A stretch of DNA of 64,000 bases from Rhodobacteraceae bacterium UBA6213 (GTDB lineage Bacteria; Pseudomonadota; Alphaproteobacteria; Rhodobacterales; Rhodobacteraceae), in assembly GCA_002421605.1 (NCBI GenBank), contig DISJ01000019.1:1-64000 (forward strand), written 5' to 3'. Below the pieces are notes generated by a model. The model was not told the origin of the DNA. It did not search any database and worked only from the letters and a program-made list of their open reading frames with translations. A program made the position numbers and the translations under genes. This document shows positions 1 to 8,800 of this stretch, piece by piece (the first letter of the stretch is position 1; each line of letters starts with the position of its first letter).

Positions 1-251
1 TGTCAAAGAGCACAGAGACAAAACAGTAAGACAGCGCATCTTGCAGCGCCCCCTGCCGTTTCGCCTCATATCCGCGCAACCCGTGCCATTGGCACCAGCA
101 GCGCCCCGCCACAACCTAGGTTGCTTCGGTGAGGGGGTTTCTACGCAGCCCGGCGGACCAGCGCAAGAGACATTTTGCGCGTTGTCATGTTTTTGTTGCA
201 AAGCATTGGTAATATTTGACTTTTCTCAGCCTAGGCGCTGCAAGCTATGGC
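1..251. other. Left-edge non-coding stretch
   Basis: No convincing gene is visible between the window edge and the stop codon of pssA. Short open frames here lack a ribosome binding site or family resemblance. The stretch is less GC-rich than its surroundings between about 185 and 230. I see no tRNA, rRNA or clear terminator. Confidence 0.5.
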
Positions 252-1013
252 TCAGCCAAGGTCGCGGCCGCGGCGGCGAACCACTGTTTGCAGAATCATT
301 GCGCCATAAATGAGGTCAAGCACCACCAGCGTCAGCCAGAACCGGGTGAACAGCATGCCCACCAGAATCGTTGTGCCCACCAGCACCAACCCGACCCTGC
401 CCTGCGCAATCCGCACGCTTTTTGGCGAAAACGTCGGAATCCGCGAAATCATCAACGCGCCTACCAGTCCAAGCCAGAGCGCCGAGGCCATCGGCAGCAG
501 TGTGACATCAATTAGCCCTGCGTGATCGGCAAACAGCGGCAGCAGCGCCAGCATCGCCCCGGCGGGCGACGGCACACCAGTAAAGAAGGGCGCCCCCCCC
601 GTCGCAGGTGCGGCGCGCGCTACGTTGAAGCGCGCAAGCCGCAGGCAGGTGCAGGCGACATAGACCAGCACCAAGACCCAGCTGAGGCCCGCACTTAGGC
701 CCTCGGTACGCCCCGAAAGGGTGAACTCGTAAATCAGCAGGCCCGGCACTACGCCAAAGTTCAGAAAGTCGGAAAGGCTGTCGAGCTCGGCGCCAAAGGC
801 CGAGGTGGCGCGCAAGCGCCGCGCGATCAGTCCGTCGAGCCCGTCGATCACCGCCGCCAGAAGCAGCAGAACTGCCGCCACCTCGAACCTTCCGGCAAAG
901 GCAAACCGCAGCGCGGTCAGACCCAAGCTCAGGCCCGCCATGGTGACAAGGTTGGGCAGCAGCAGCAAAAACGGCATCGGTTCGGTTCTGGGGCGAGATT
1001 CGGGTCTGCGCAT
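252..1013 (-). CDS. pssA: CDP-diacylglycerol--serine O-phosphatidyltransferase
   Basis: Inner-membrane enzyme that makes phosphatidylserine from CDP-diacylglycerol and serine, the first step to phosphatidylethanolamine. The 253-residue product has the CDP-alcohol phosphotransferase signature: D60-G61, then A-R, a Gly, and the acidic pair D78 and D82. Several hydrophobic segments follow. I chose the ATG at 1013, giving MRRPESR, because the longer frame upstream is unrelated sequence overlapping psd. The gene lies 11 bases downstream of psd on the same strand, so the two form an operon that performs consecutive steps. The family assignment is strong. Confidence 0.95.
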   Translation of the reverse strand: MRRPESRPRTEPMPFLLLLPNLVTMAGLSLGLTALRFAFAGRFEVAAVLLLLAAVIDGLDGLIARRLRATSAFGAELDSLSDFLNFGVVPGLLIYEFTLSGRTEGLSAGLSWVLVLVYVACTCLRLARFNVARAAPATGGAPFFTGVPSPAGAMLALLPLFADHAGLIDVTLLPMASALWLGLVGALMISRIPTFSPKSVRIAQGRVGLVLVGTTILVGMLFTRFWLTLVVLDLIYGAMILQTVVRRRGRDLG

Positions 1014-1024
1014 CAATGCCTCCT

Positions 1025-1723
1025 TCAGCGCCGGGTACCGGGGCGCGCAATTTGCGGCCCGGCAAGATCGGCAAGCACGGTTTCGCCCGCGACCATGTTC
1101 TGCCCGATTGCCACCAATGGCACCACGCCTGTCGGCAAATACACATCTAGGCGCGAGCCAAAGCGGATCAGCCCGAACCGTTCGCCCGCCGCCAGTTCCT
1201 GCCCCGGCGCCACGAAGCACAAGATTCGGCGCGCCACGAGGCCCGCGATCTGCACTACCCCGATCCGCCGCCCATCGGCCATTTCGACCGAAACCCCGTT
1301 GCGCTCGTTATCCGCACTGGCCTTGTCGAGCGAAGCGTTGAGGAACTTGCCCGGCCGGTAGGCCACCGCCACCACACGGCCCGCCACCGGCAGGCGGTTC
1401 ACATGGCAGTTGAACACGCTCATGAAGATCGAGATCCGGGTTAGCGGCTCTGCCCCCAGCTCCAGCTCGGGCGGCGGCATCGCCGCCTCAAGCAGGCTGA
1501 CTACGCCGTCGGCGGGGCTGATGACCAAACCATCACCTTGCGGTGTGATCCGCACCGGATCGCGGAAGAAGTAATAAACCCAGACCGTAAGCCCCAACCC
1601 CAGCCAGCCCAGCGGCGGCCAGAGGAAAAAGAGCGCCGCAGTCACCGCCGCGGCAATCGCCACAAACCGTCGCCCCTCGGGGTGCATCGGCTTGATGAAG
1701 GTGGAAAGCATGCTGACGGCCAT
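1025..1723 (-). CDS. psd: Phosphatidylserine decarboxylase
   Basis: Converts phosphatidylserine to phosphatidylethanolamine at the inner membrane. The 232-residue protein is the short Psd form: a hydrophobic N-terminal part (about residues 20-52), then the decarboxylase core. The self-cleavage site is visible as Gly189-Ser190 in RFGSRLDVYLP; in this family cleavage there produces the pyruvoyl prosthetic group on the alpha chain. The start at 1723 has a GGA-type ribosome binding site about 9 bases upstream. It is the first gene of the psd-pssA operon. Confidence 0.95.
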   Translation of the reverse strand: MAVSMLSTFIKPMHPEGRRFVAIAAAVTAALFFLWPPLGWLGLGLTVWVYYFFRDPVRITPQGDGLVISPADGVVSLLEAAMPPPELELGAEPLTRISIFMSVFNCHVNRLPVAGRVVAVAYRPGKFLNASLDKASADNERNGVSVEMADGRRIGVVQIAGLVARRILCFVAPGQELAAGERFGLIRFGSRLDVYLPTGVVPLVAIGQNMVAGETVLADLAGPQIARPGTRR

Positions 1724-1822
1724 TCGCGCGGTCCTTTCAAGGGCTGCCGATGCTTAGCCGATCAGGGGCTGGGTGCAAAGGGGGGGCTTGCCGTACCCCG
1801 TCCCGCCATGGCGCCGGTGCTG

Positions 1823-1852
1823 GCCTCCGGCGGGGATATTTCTTTCTGAAGC
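1823..1852 (-). repeat. Dispersed short repeat, copy 1
   Basis: On the minus strand this copy reads GCTTCAG, a short spacer, then AATATCCCCGCCGGAGGC. The second part is identical to the copy at 28241-28269. It lies head to head with copy 2 and could pair with it, in the gap between the lipoprotein gene and psd. Confidence 0.6.
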
Positions 1853-1856
1853 AGAT

Positions 1857-1886
1857 GCTTTAGCTCAAATATCCCCCGCGGAGCGC
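1857..1886 (+). repeat. Dispersed short repeat, copy 2
   Basis: Plus-strand copy reading GCTTTAGCTC then AAATATCCCCCGCGGAG. It forms an inverted pair with copy 1 and overlaps the last codons of the 1860-2360 lipoprotein gene, so it may act as a transcript 3' end. Confidence 0.55.
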
Positions 1887-2360
1887 ACCGCGTTCTGTGT
1901 CGGGTGCACTGGCCCAAGCCCCGTCCTTGAGACAATCCGGCCAGTTCACAACGCGATAGGCCAGCGTCATTGCCGCCTCATAATCTCGATCCTGCAGCCG
2001 GTACACCAGCCCACTGGCCGCCAAGCCATCGTGCCTGCCGCCAAAGCCCACGACGCTGCCATCCGACCCCTGCACCCGGACAATCATGACCTCGTAGATC
2101 TCCTCGGTAAAGGGTGGCCCGATCAATTCGCCACGCTGCGCAATCTTGTCAAACGCACGAAACTGCGCCGGGGTCACGGTCGCCACGCAGCTTTCGCCTG
2201 CGGTCAAGCCCGTCTCGATTGCCCAACGCAGGCTTTCCGCGTTCTTCTCGATGGACGCAACAGCGATGGTATAGCTCGGCTCATCCGGCGCGCCCTGCTG
2301 TGGCACCTGCGCGCAGCCGGCAACAAACGCCGCAAGAATCAGTAAAATCGGGGGCTTCAT
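1860..2360 (-). CDS. Predicted lipoprotein of unknown function
   Basis: The 166-residue product starts with a lipoprotein signal peptide, a hydrophobic stretch ending in the lipobox V-A-G-C with Cys16 as the expected lipidated residue, so it should be anchored in the cell envelope. I do not recognise the mature domain. It contains two further Cys residues, in GESCVATV and WPDCLKD, which could form a disulfide. The longer frame to 2447 adds unrelated low-complexity sequence before the signal peptide, so I start at 2360. It is transcribed away from imuB, and its 3' end overlaps a dispersed repeat. Confidence 0.7.
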   Translation of the reverse strand: MKPPILLILAAFVAGCAQVPQQGAPDEPSYTIAVASIEKNAESLRWAIETGLTAGESCVATVTPAQFRAFDKIAQRGELIGPPFTEEIYEVMIVRVQGSDGSVVGFGGRHDGLAASGLVYRLQDRDYEAAMTLAYRVVNWPDCLKDGAWASAPDTERGALRGGYLS

Positions 2361-2435
2361 GGCAATCCCATTCGTCTGAAAATCGCTCGCACATTGCCAC
2401 GCCGCCCCGCCCTCGCAACCGCCCCCCTCCCCGTT

Positions 2436-2465
2436 GCCTTGGTCCAAATATCCCCCGCAGAGCGG
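2436..2465 (+). repeat. Dispersed short repeat, copy 3
   Basis: Degenerate copy: GCCTTGGTCC followed by AAATATCCCCCGCAGAG. It sits between the divergent lipoprotein gene and imuB. Confidence 0.5.
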
Positions 2466-2492
2466 GCCACAGGGCGCCCGCCCCCCCCCAAT

Positions 2493-2520
2493 GCTTCAGC
2501 CCAAATATCCCCCGGCCGCC
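2493..2520 (+). repeat. Dispersed short repeat, copy 4
   Basis: Copy reading GCTTCAGCCC followed by AAATATCCCCCGG, 57 bases after copy 3 and just upstream of the imuB promoter. The GCTTCAG head and AAATATCCCC core are both intact. Confidence 0.55.
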
Positions 2521-2547
2521 CTCACCCGTCGCGGCGCCGCGCCCCTC

Positions 2548-2591
2548 TCGACTCGCCCCACCCCGCCCCGCTATAAGAACAATATGAGAAC
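2548..2591 (+). promoter_or_regulatory. imuB promoter with LexA (SOS) box over the start codon
   Basis: The bases at 2577-2591 form GAAC-N7-GAAC, the direct-repeat SOS box known for alphaproteobacterial LexA. A -10-like TATAAG lies at 2572-2577 and a weak -35-like TCGACT at 2548-2553 with an 18-base spacer. Six bases separate TATAAG from the ATG at 2584, so transcription would be expected to begin at the start codon itself. No Shine-Dalgarno sequence precedes the ATG. LexA bound here would cover both the start site and part of the -10 element. Confidence 0.8.
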
Positions 2592-4950
2592 ATCTACTCC
2601 GCCCCGCCGCTATCTTGCGCTCTGGCTGCCGCGCCTTGCCTCGGATCGTGCCCGGCGCGGGCGGCCGGTGGCGGGGCCGCTGGCGATCGTGGCGCGGGTG
2701 GGCAGCGCCGAGCGGATCGTCTGCCTCACCGCTGCCGCCGAGGCCGAGGGGCTGGTGCGCGGCATGGCGCTGGCCGATGCGCGCGCGCTCTGCCCCGGCC
2801 TTGTCACCCGCCCCGCGGACCCGCTGGCCGAGGCGGCGTTTCTGCGCGGGCTGGCGCGTTGGGCCACGCGGTTCGCACCGCGGGTGGCCTGCGATGGCAC
2901 CGATGGGTTGATGCTCGACATCACCGGGGTGGCGCATCTGTTCGGTGGCGAGGCGGCGCTGCTGGCCGATCTTGCGGCCGGTCTTGCGCGGCTTGGGCTG
3001 AGTCGGCGGCTGGGGGCGGCGGGCACCCCCGGCGCGGCCTGGGCGTTGGCGCGGTTTGGGGCGCTGCGGGTGGCGGTGCCGGGAGGCGAGGCGGCGGCGC
3101 TGGCGCCCCTGCCCCCCGCCGCGCTGCGCCTGCCCGAAGCAACACTGGCCGCACTTGACCGGCTTGGCCTGCGCCGCATTTCCGACATTGCGGCGCTGCC
3201 GCGCGCCGGGCTGGCACGGCGGCTTGGGCCCGAGGTGTTGATGCGGCTTGATCAGGCCACCGGCGCCGCCCCCGAAGCAATTGCCCCCGCGCCCGAACCG
3301 CCGCCGCTGGCCGTACGCCTGACCCTGCCCGAACCGATCGGCCTTGTGGCCGACGTGATGGCCGGGCTGGCGCGGCTGCTTGATCGACTTTGCGCGCAGC
3401 TTGCGGATGCGGGGCTTGGCGCGCGGCGGTTGCGGCTGACGCTGCGCCGCGTCGATGGCGGAGCTGGCGAGGTCGAAATCGGGCTGGCGCGGCCCTTGCG
3501 CGAGCCCGAGCGGATCGCGGCGCTTTTTGCGCATGGGATCGAAGCGGTCGAGGCGGGTTTCGGCATCGACATGATGCGCCTTGCGGTGTTGGTGGCAGAA
3601 CCGCTTGGGGCGCAGCAATTGCGACTGGCGGGCAAACCGGGGGGCGAGGCGCTGGCCGACCTGCTGACACGACTCGGCAACCGGCTGGGTTTCGAGGCGC
3701 TTTGGCGGCTTGCCCCAGCCGCCAGCCACATTCCCGAAAAATCCTTCCTGCGGCTTGCCGCCGCCTTTGCCGAGGCCGCCCCAGGCTGGCCCGCAGCCCC
3801 GGGGTTGGCGCTGGCAGACCCCCTCTGGGCCGATGCCGGGGCGACAGGATACGAAGAGGCCGCAATCCTGCGCGCCGGGCAAGACGCCGCAACAATGCCA
3901 AACCCACCACCTCACCCCGCCCCCGAGCCGCACATCTGGGCCGAAACGCCAGAGGGCTGGTCCGAAACCACTGCCGAAGAGGCCGCGCAACAGCAAGGCG
4001 AGGCGGAAATATTGGCAAAACCCCCACGGAACGCCGCCTACCCCGAGGCGGGCATGATCGCGCCGCAAGTGGCTTTTGCGCACGCACCCAGTGCAACGCC
4101 CCCGCACAACCTCATCTGCCACGAACGCGGAACATGGGCCGGCGCAAACGCCGCCCAGCAGGGCGAAACAGCGCCCCCGGCCCCACCACAGAAAGTGTCC
4201 CCCTCTAACCAACCCGCGCAAAGTGCCCTCTGGCAAGGCGTCGGGGCAAAGGCGCAGGCAGATGCCCCACAGCATCAGACCGAAGCAATGGCCTCGGAAC
4301 GCGCCGCCCCGCACGATGCTGAGGCGCAGGTATCGAAAGATGCCATCCGGCAGGGGATTGATGCGCGCCTTACAGAAGACGCCTCATGGCACGAGACTTG
4401 GGCAAGCACGGGGTCACCGAAGGCCCCCCCTCCGCACGAGGCTGGGGCAAGGGCGCGGGCGGACGCCGCCCGATACGATGCTGAAACGGGGGGGCAAAAG
4501 CCCACCACTTGGCACGAAACCTGCGCAAAAGCCGCAGAACCCACCCCCCCGCGAGGCGAGAGCGCGCAGAACAATGCGGCGCGGCCTCAGACGGGGGCAA
4601 AGACAGCGGGCACCCGCGCGGCGCGCAGCAATGCCATACGGGCGGGCAAAACTGCGGTGGCAGCGCCGCTTTCGTCCTCTCGCCCGCTTTTGCTGTTTGC
4701 ACCCGAGCCGCTGAGCGGTGCTGCCACCAGCAGCACGCCGCCCCGACGCTTTCGCTGGCGGCGGATGGAACTTGCTGCAACCCGCGCCATCGGCCCCGAA
4801 AGAATTGCCCCCGAATGGTGGCTTGACGAGCCCGCCTGGCGCAGCGGTCTGCGTGACTATTGGCAAGTGGAAACCGCCGATGGCCGCAGGCTCTGGCTCT
4901 ACCACACGCCGCAAAACCCCGGCTGGTTCGCACAAGGAGAGTTCGCATGA
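2584..4950 (+). CDS. imuB: ImuB, Y-family-like mutasome subunit with a large insert
   Basis: Inactive Y-family polymerase relative that links the error-prone polymerase DnaE2 to the sliding clamp during SOS mutagenesis. The N-terminus (RRYLALWLPRLASDR) lacks the catalytic D-x-D of true Y-family enzymes, as in other ImuB proteins. A Q-L-R-L-A-G segment at residues 345-350 could bind the clamp. The conserved C-terminal part (RRFRWRR, then GPERIAPEWWLD and a WLY motif) is present. The protein has 788 residues, against roughly 500 for the family. The excess is a low-complexity segment at about residues 419-699. The start at 2584 lies inside a LexA box. The stop overlaps the ATG of the next frame (ATGA). 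Confidence 0.9.
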   Translation: MRTSTPPRRYLALWLPRLASDRARRGRPVAGPLAIVARVGSAERIVCLTAAAEAEGLVRGMALADARALCPGLVTRPADPLAEAAFLRGLARWATRFAPRVACDGTDGLMLDITGVAHLFGGEAALLADLAAGLARLGLSRRLGAAGTPGAAWALARFGALRVAVPGGEAAALAPLPPAALRLPEATLAALDRLGLRRISDIAALPRAGLARRLGPEVLMRLDQATGAAPEAIAPAPEPPPLAVRLTLPEPIGLVADVMAGLARLLDRLCAQLADAGLGARRLRLTLRRVDGGAGEVEIGLARPLREPERIAALFAHGIEAVEAGFGIDMMRLAVLVAEPLGAQQLRLAGKPGGEALADLLTRLGNRLGFEALWRLAPAASHIPEKSFLRLAAAFAEAAPGWPAAPGLALADPLWADAGATGYEEAAILRAGQDAATMPNPPPHPAPEPHIWAETPEGWSETTAEEAAQQQGEAEILAKPPRNAAYPEAGMIAPQVAFAHAPSATPPHNLICHERGTWAGANAAQQGETAPPAPPQKVSPSNQPAQSALWQGVGAKAQADAPQHQTEAMASERAAPHDAEAQVSKDAIRQGIDARLTEDASWHETWASTGSPKAPPPHEAGARARADAARYDAETGGQKPTTWHETCAKAAEPTPPRGESAQNNAARPQTGAKTAGTRAARSNAIRAGKTAVAAPLSSSRPLLLFAPEPLSGAATSSTPPRRFRWRRMELAATRAIGPERIAPEWWLDEPAWRSGLRDYWQVETADGRRLWLYHTPQNPGWFAQGEFA
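3840..4680 (+). repeat. Low-complexity insert in imuB with degenerate ~60-base repeats
   Basis: About 280 codons rich in Ala, Pro, Glu, Gln and Arg lie between the ImuB core and its conserved C-terminal part. Within roughly 4200-4650 a loose 20-residue unit recurs, with words such as LWQGVGAKAQADA, IRQGIDARLTEDA, PHEAGARARADAA and WHETCAKAAE. TGGCACGA recurs at about 4387 and 4510. Codons here include many GCA, CCA and AAA triplets, unlike the G/C-ending codons of the flanking core. Confidence 0.65.
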
Positions 4951-5816
4951 ACACCCCGCACCAGCCCCGCCGCCGCAAGATGGCAGATCGTGGCCCAACG
5001 GGCGATGGCCGCGCCCCCGCGCCATTTCCGCCTACCGCCCCTGTCACGGTCAGACCGGCCCCAAAGTTCCCGACCCGACCCGCAGTATCGAAGCAGCAAT
5101 ACCCAGAGGCGGCGCATTCCCGGGGCGCCCGGGGCGCCCTTCGCCCGCTGCGCATCGCTTGCAAGCAACGGTTTGGCGTCGGGGGCCAACCACCGGCCAA
5201 GGCCGCACCCTTCCACGCATATTGCAGCGGTGGTTCTTGCACGTGCCACTTGCCCCCGGCAGGCGGTGGGCCCGGTTCGACCTCATGTCGCAAGAAAGCC
5301 GCACCATCCCAGCCATTCACACAAATCACCCCCCTGCCCATGGCACCCCAAGGGCGCCATGGCCGCTTCACCGCCCGCGCCCCGTTCCGCCCGCAGCGCG
5401 TGGCTCCCGTGGCGGCAAGGCCCGCAGCCGGAGCCTTGTTGCATCGACGCGGTGCGCAACCCGCCCCATTCACACCCAAAGGCGCAGCGGCGCGGCACCA
5501 GCGGCAGCCGCCAGCGCCCACCCAAGTGGGGCCATCTGTGGTGGGGCTCCTTTCCCCCCCTCATCCTGCGCCACGGGCGGGCAGCCGCAACACAGCGGCA
5601 GGCGCCAATGCCCGCGCGCATGCAGCCCTGCAACCATCCCCCGCCTCCAGAGGCGAAGGCCCGGGCGCCCCGGCCTTGGGCAACCTGATGCGGGCACAGC
5701 CGCAGCCACACGCACCGCGCAAGCGCGGTCAGGTGCTGCGAGTCGGGGCGCTGCGCGGCAGTGGGCAGATGCCGCGCCCCCCGCACGCCAAAGTCCGGCG
5801 AGGCGCTGATGCCTGA
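4947..5816 (+). CDS. Unknown low-complexity ORF between imuB and dnaE2
   Basis: Frame of 289 codons whose ATG overlaps the imuB stop (ATGA) and follows AAGGAGA by 6 bases. Its TGA lies 8 bases inside dnaE2. These junctions fit a translationally coupled middle gene. Against this, the product (MNTPHQPRRRKM...) is Pro/Arg/Ala/Gly-rich and matches no family I know, codon use is not strongly biased, and the other two plus-strand frames are also largely open here. Alternatives are an expanded, frame-shifted N-terminal extension of DnaE2, or a non-coding spacer with the coupling sites kept by chance. I see no catalytic motif, signal peptide or membrane segment. Confidence 0.4.
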   Translation: MNTPHQPRRRKMADRGPTGDGRAPAPFPPTAPVTVRPAPKFPTRPAVSKQQYPEAAHSRGARGALRPLRIACKQRFGVGGQPPAKAAPFHAYCSGGSCTCHLPPAGGGPGSTSCRKKAAPSQPFTQITPLPMAPQGRHGRFTARAPFRPQRVAPVAARPAAGALLHRRGAQPAPFTPKGAAARHQRQPPAPTQVGPSVVGLLSPPHPAPRAGSRNTAAGANARAHAALQPSPASRGEGPGAPALGNLMRAQPQPHAPRKRGQVLRVGALRGSGQMPRPPHAKVRRGADA

Positions 5817-8800
5817 ACAGCACCCCACACCGCCCCGCCCCGGTCCCGGGCCAGATGCCACCCGCCGCAGCCTCGCCCGGCGCGCTCAGGCAGGCGCACC
5901 CGCCTATGCAGAGCTTTGCGTGACTTCGAACTTCTCGTTTCTGCGCGGTGCCTCGCACCCCGAAGAGCTGGTGCTGCGCGCCGCCGAGATCGGCTTGCAC
6001 GCCATCGCCATCACCGACCGCAATTCGCTGGCCGGTGTGGTGCGCGCGCATGTGGCGCTGCGCGAACTGGCGCGGATGCAAGACGAAGCGGCGGTTGATG
6101 CCCCGGCTCTGCCAAAACCGGGCACGGCGGCACCTGATCCGCAACCGTTGCCCGAACGCACCACGCCAGACCCGCTGCCAAACCTGCCCCCGCCCGCAAG
6201 CGCACCCCCCTGCCCCGCAATTGCGACGGGCCGGGCCGAAATCGCCACGGGCGAGGTGCAAACGGCGGGCGGCGCGCGCACCAAACCGCCCCGCACGACT
6301 GCCACCAGCGCAGGTAGCACCACAGCATCAATATCCGACGCAGCAGCCAAGCCGGTTTCAGCACAAAAGCGCGGCCCATCCGCGCCCGCTGCCGCCCGGC
6401 CCGACCCCGGCGCATCTATGGCCAAGCCTCAGGCAGAGGGTGCCGGATGCGCCCCAGCCCAGGCCCGCGATACATCTGCCAAAGCGGGCCGCACCCCCTC
6501 CGACGCGGGTGCCGACCCCTTCTTCTCAGACCCGGAAACTCGCACTCAAGAGGGGGCAGGCGTCGCATACACTTGCGCGCCACTCTCCGCCTCTGGCCCC
6601 CCAACCCCGGCGATGCCCACCGACGCTGCACCCGCCCGCCCCCCGCGCCCGAACGCGCCCGCCCCGGAGCGCGAAAAGGCGGCCCCGATGCCCTTGCCAC
6701 GGCTGATCATCGGGGCGCGGCTGGTGCTGGCCGACAGCCCGGTCGAGTGGCTGGCGCTGGTGCCCGACCGCGCCGCCTATGCGCGGCTTTCGCGGCTGCT
6801 GAGCCTCGGCAAGCGGCGGGCGGAAAAAGGCGGGTGCGAGCTGCGCGAGGCCGACCTTCTGGCGGGGGCAGATGGATTGATTCTGATCGCGCTGGTCAGC
6901 GATGCGCTTGACCCCGCAGCGCGCGCCACCGCCGCCCCGGCGCTGGCGCGCATGGCGCGGCGCTTTCCCGCCATGGCCTACCTTGGCGCAGCCCCCTGCT
7001 ATGACGGGCGCGATGGCCCCCGCCTTGCCGCAACCCTTGCGCTGTCGCAGACGAGCACGCTGCCGATGGTAGCGGTGGGCGACGTGCTCTTGCACCACGG
7101 CGCGCGCCGCCGCTTGGCCGATGTGCTGACCTGCCTGCGCGAAGGCTGCACGATTGATAACATCGGCACCCGCGCCCTGCCCAATGCCGAACGCCGCCTG
7201 CGCAGCCCCGGCGAAATGGCGCGGCTGTTTCGCAGCCACCCCGCCGCCCTTGCTCGCAGTGTGGAAATTGCCGATCGCTGCAGCTTCACGCTGGACGAGC
7301 TTTCCTATCAATACCCCGACGAAATCACCGATGGCGAGGCACCGCAGGCGCGCCTTGCGCGGTTGACTGATCTGGGGCTGGCCCGCCGCTACCCCGCAGG
7401 CGTGCCCGAAGACACCGCCGCCAAGGTGCGCAAAGAACTGGGCATCATCCAAGAGCTTGGCTTTGCCGCCTATTTCCTGACAGTGCATGATATCGTGGCG
7501 TTTGCGCGCAGCCGCGGCATTCTGTGCCAAGGCCGTGGCTCGGCGGCCAATTCGGTGATCTGCTACGCGCTCGGCATCACCGAGGTGCACCCCGATACCA
7601 TCGCCATGGTGTTCGAACGCTTCATGTCCAAGGCGCGCGGCGAGCCGCCCGACATCGACGTGGATTTTGAACACGAGCGGCGCGAAGAGGTGATCCAGCA
7701 CATTTATGCGCGCTACGGGCGCCACCGCGCCGGGTTGACCGCCGTGGTGGTCCACTTTCGCACCCGCGCCGCGATCCGCGAGGTGGGCAAGGTGATGGGG
7801 CTTTCGCCCGACCTTGTGGCAGCGATTGCGAACCTTGGCTGGGGCTGGCATGCACACCCCCCCGACGCCGAGAGGCTGCGCGAACTGGGGCTTGACCCGA
7901 CCGAGCCGCGCCTTGCGATGACGCTGCGACTGATTGGCGAGATCATCGGCTTTCCGCGCCACCTTTCGCAGCATGTCGGCGGCTTCGTCATCACCCGTGA
8001 CCGCCTTGACGAGATCTGCCCGATCGAGAACGCGGCGATGGAAGACCGCACCATCATCGAATGGGACAAGAATGATATTGACGCGCTCGGCTTTCTCAAG
8101 GTCGATATTCTGGCGCTCGGCATGCTGACCTGCATCCGCAAATGCTTTGACCTTGTGGCCGATAATGGCGGTGCGCGCTTTACGCTTGAAAACCTGCCGC
8201 GCGAGGATGCGCGCACTTACGACATGCTCTGCCGCGCCGATGCGGTGGGGGTGTTTCAGGTGGAAAGCCGCGCGCAGATGAACTTTCTGCCGCGCATGCA
8301 GCCGCGCAAGTTCTATGATCTGGTGATCGAGGTGGCGATCATCCGACCGGGGCCCATTCAGGGCGGTATGGTGCACCCCTACATCCGCCGCCGCCAAGGG
8401 CTGGAAGAGCCCGAGATCCCCTCGCCCGAACTGCGTGCGGTCTTGGGGCGCACCTTGGGTGTGCCGCTTTTTCAGGAACAGGCGATGCAGATCGCCATCG
8501 TCGCCGCAGGCTTTTCGGCGGAAGAGGCAGACCGGCTGCGCCGATCCTTGGCCACCTTCAAACGTATGGGCACCATTGGCACCTTTCGCGACCGTTTCGT
8601 GGCGGGGATGCTGGAGCGCGGCTATGCCCCCGATTTCGCGCTGCGCTGCTTTGCCCAGATCGAGGGGTTCGGCGAATACGGCTTTCCCGAAAGCCATGCG
8701 GCAAGCTTTGCGCTTTTGGTCTATGCCTCGGCCTACCTCAAGCGGCACCACCCGGCGGCCTTTGCCTGCGCACTGCTCAATTCGCAGCCCATGGGGTTTT

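Noticed and set aside
1..251. Possible RNA gene at the left edge
   Set aside because: No cloverleaf, anticodon arm, rRNA-like block or terminator could be found.
2281..4314. 677-codon open frame on the minus strand opposite imuB
   Set aside because: Its product is a GC-driven Arg/Pro/Gly/Gln-rich mirror of imuB with no family features; a shadow frame.
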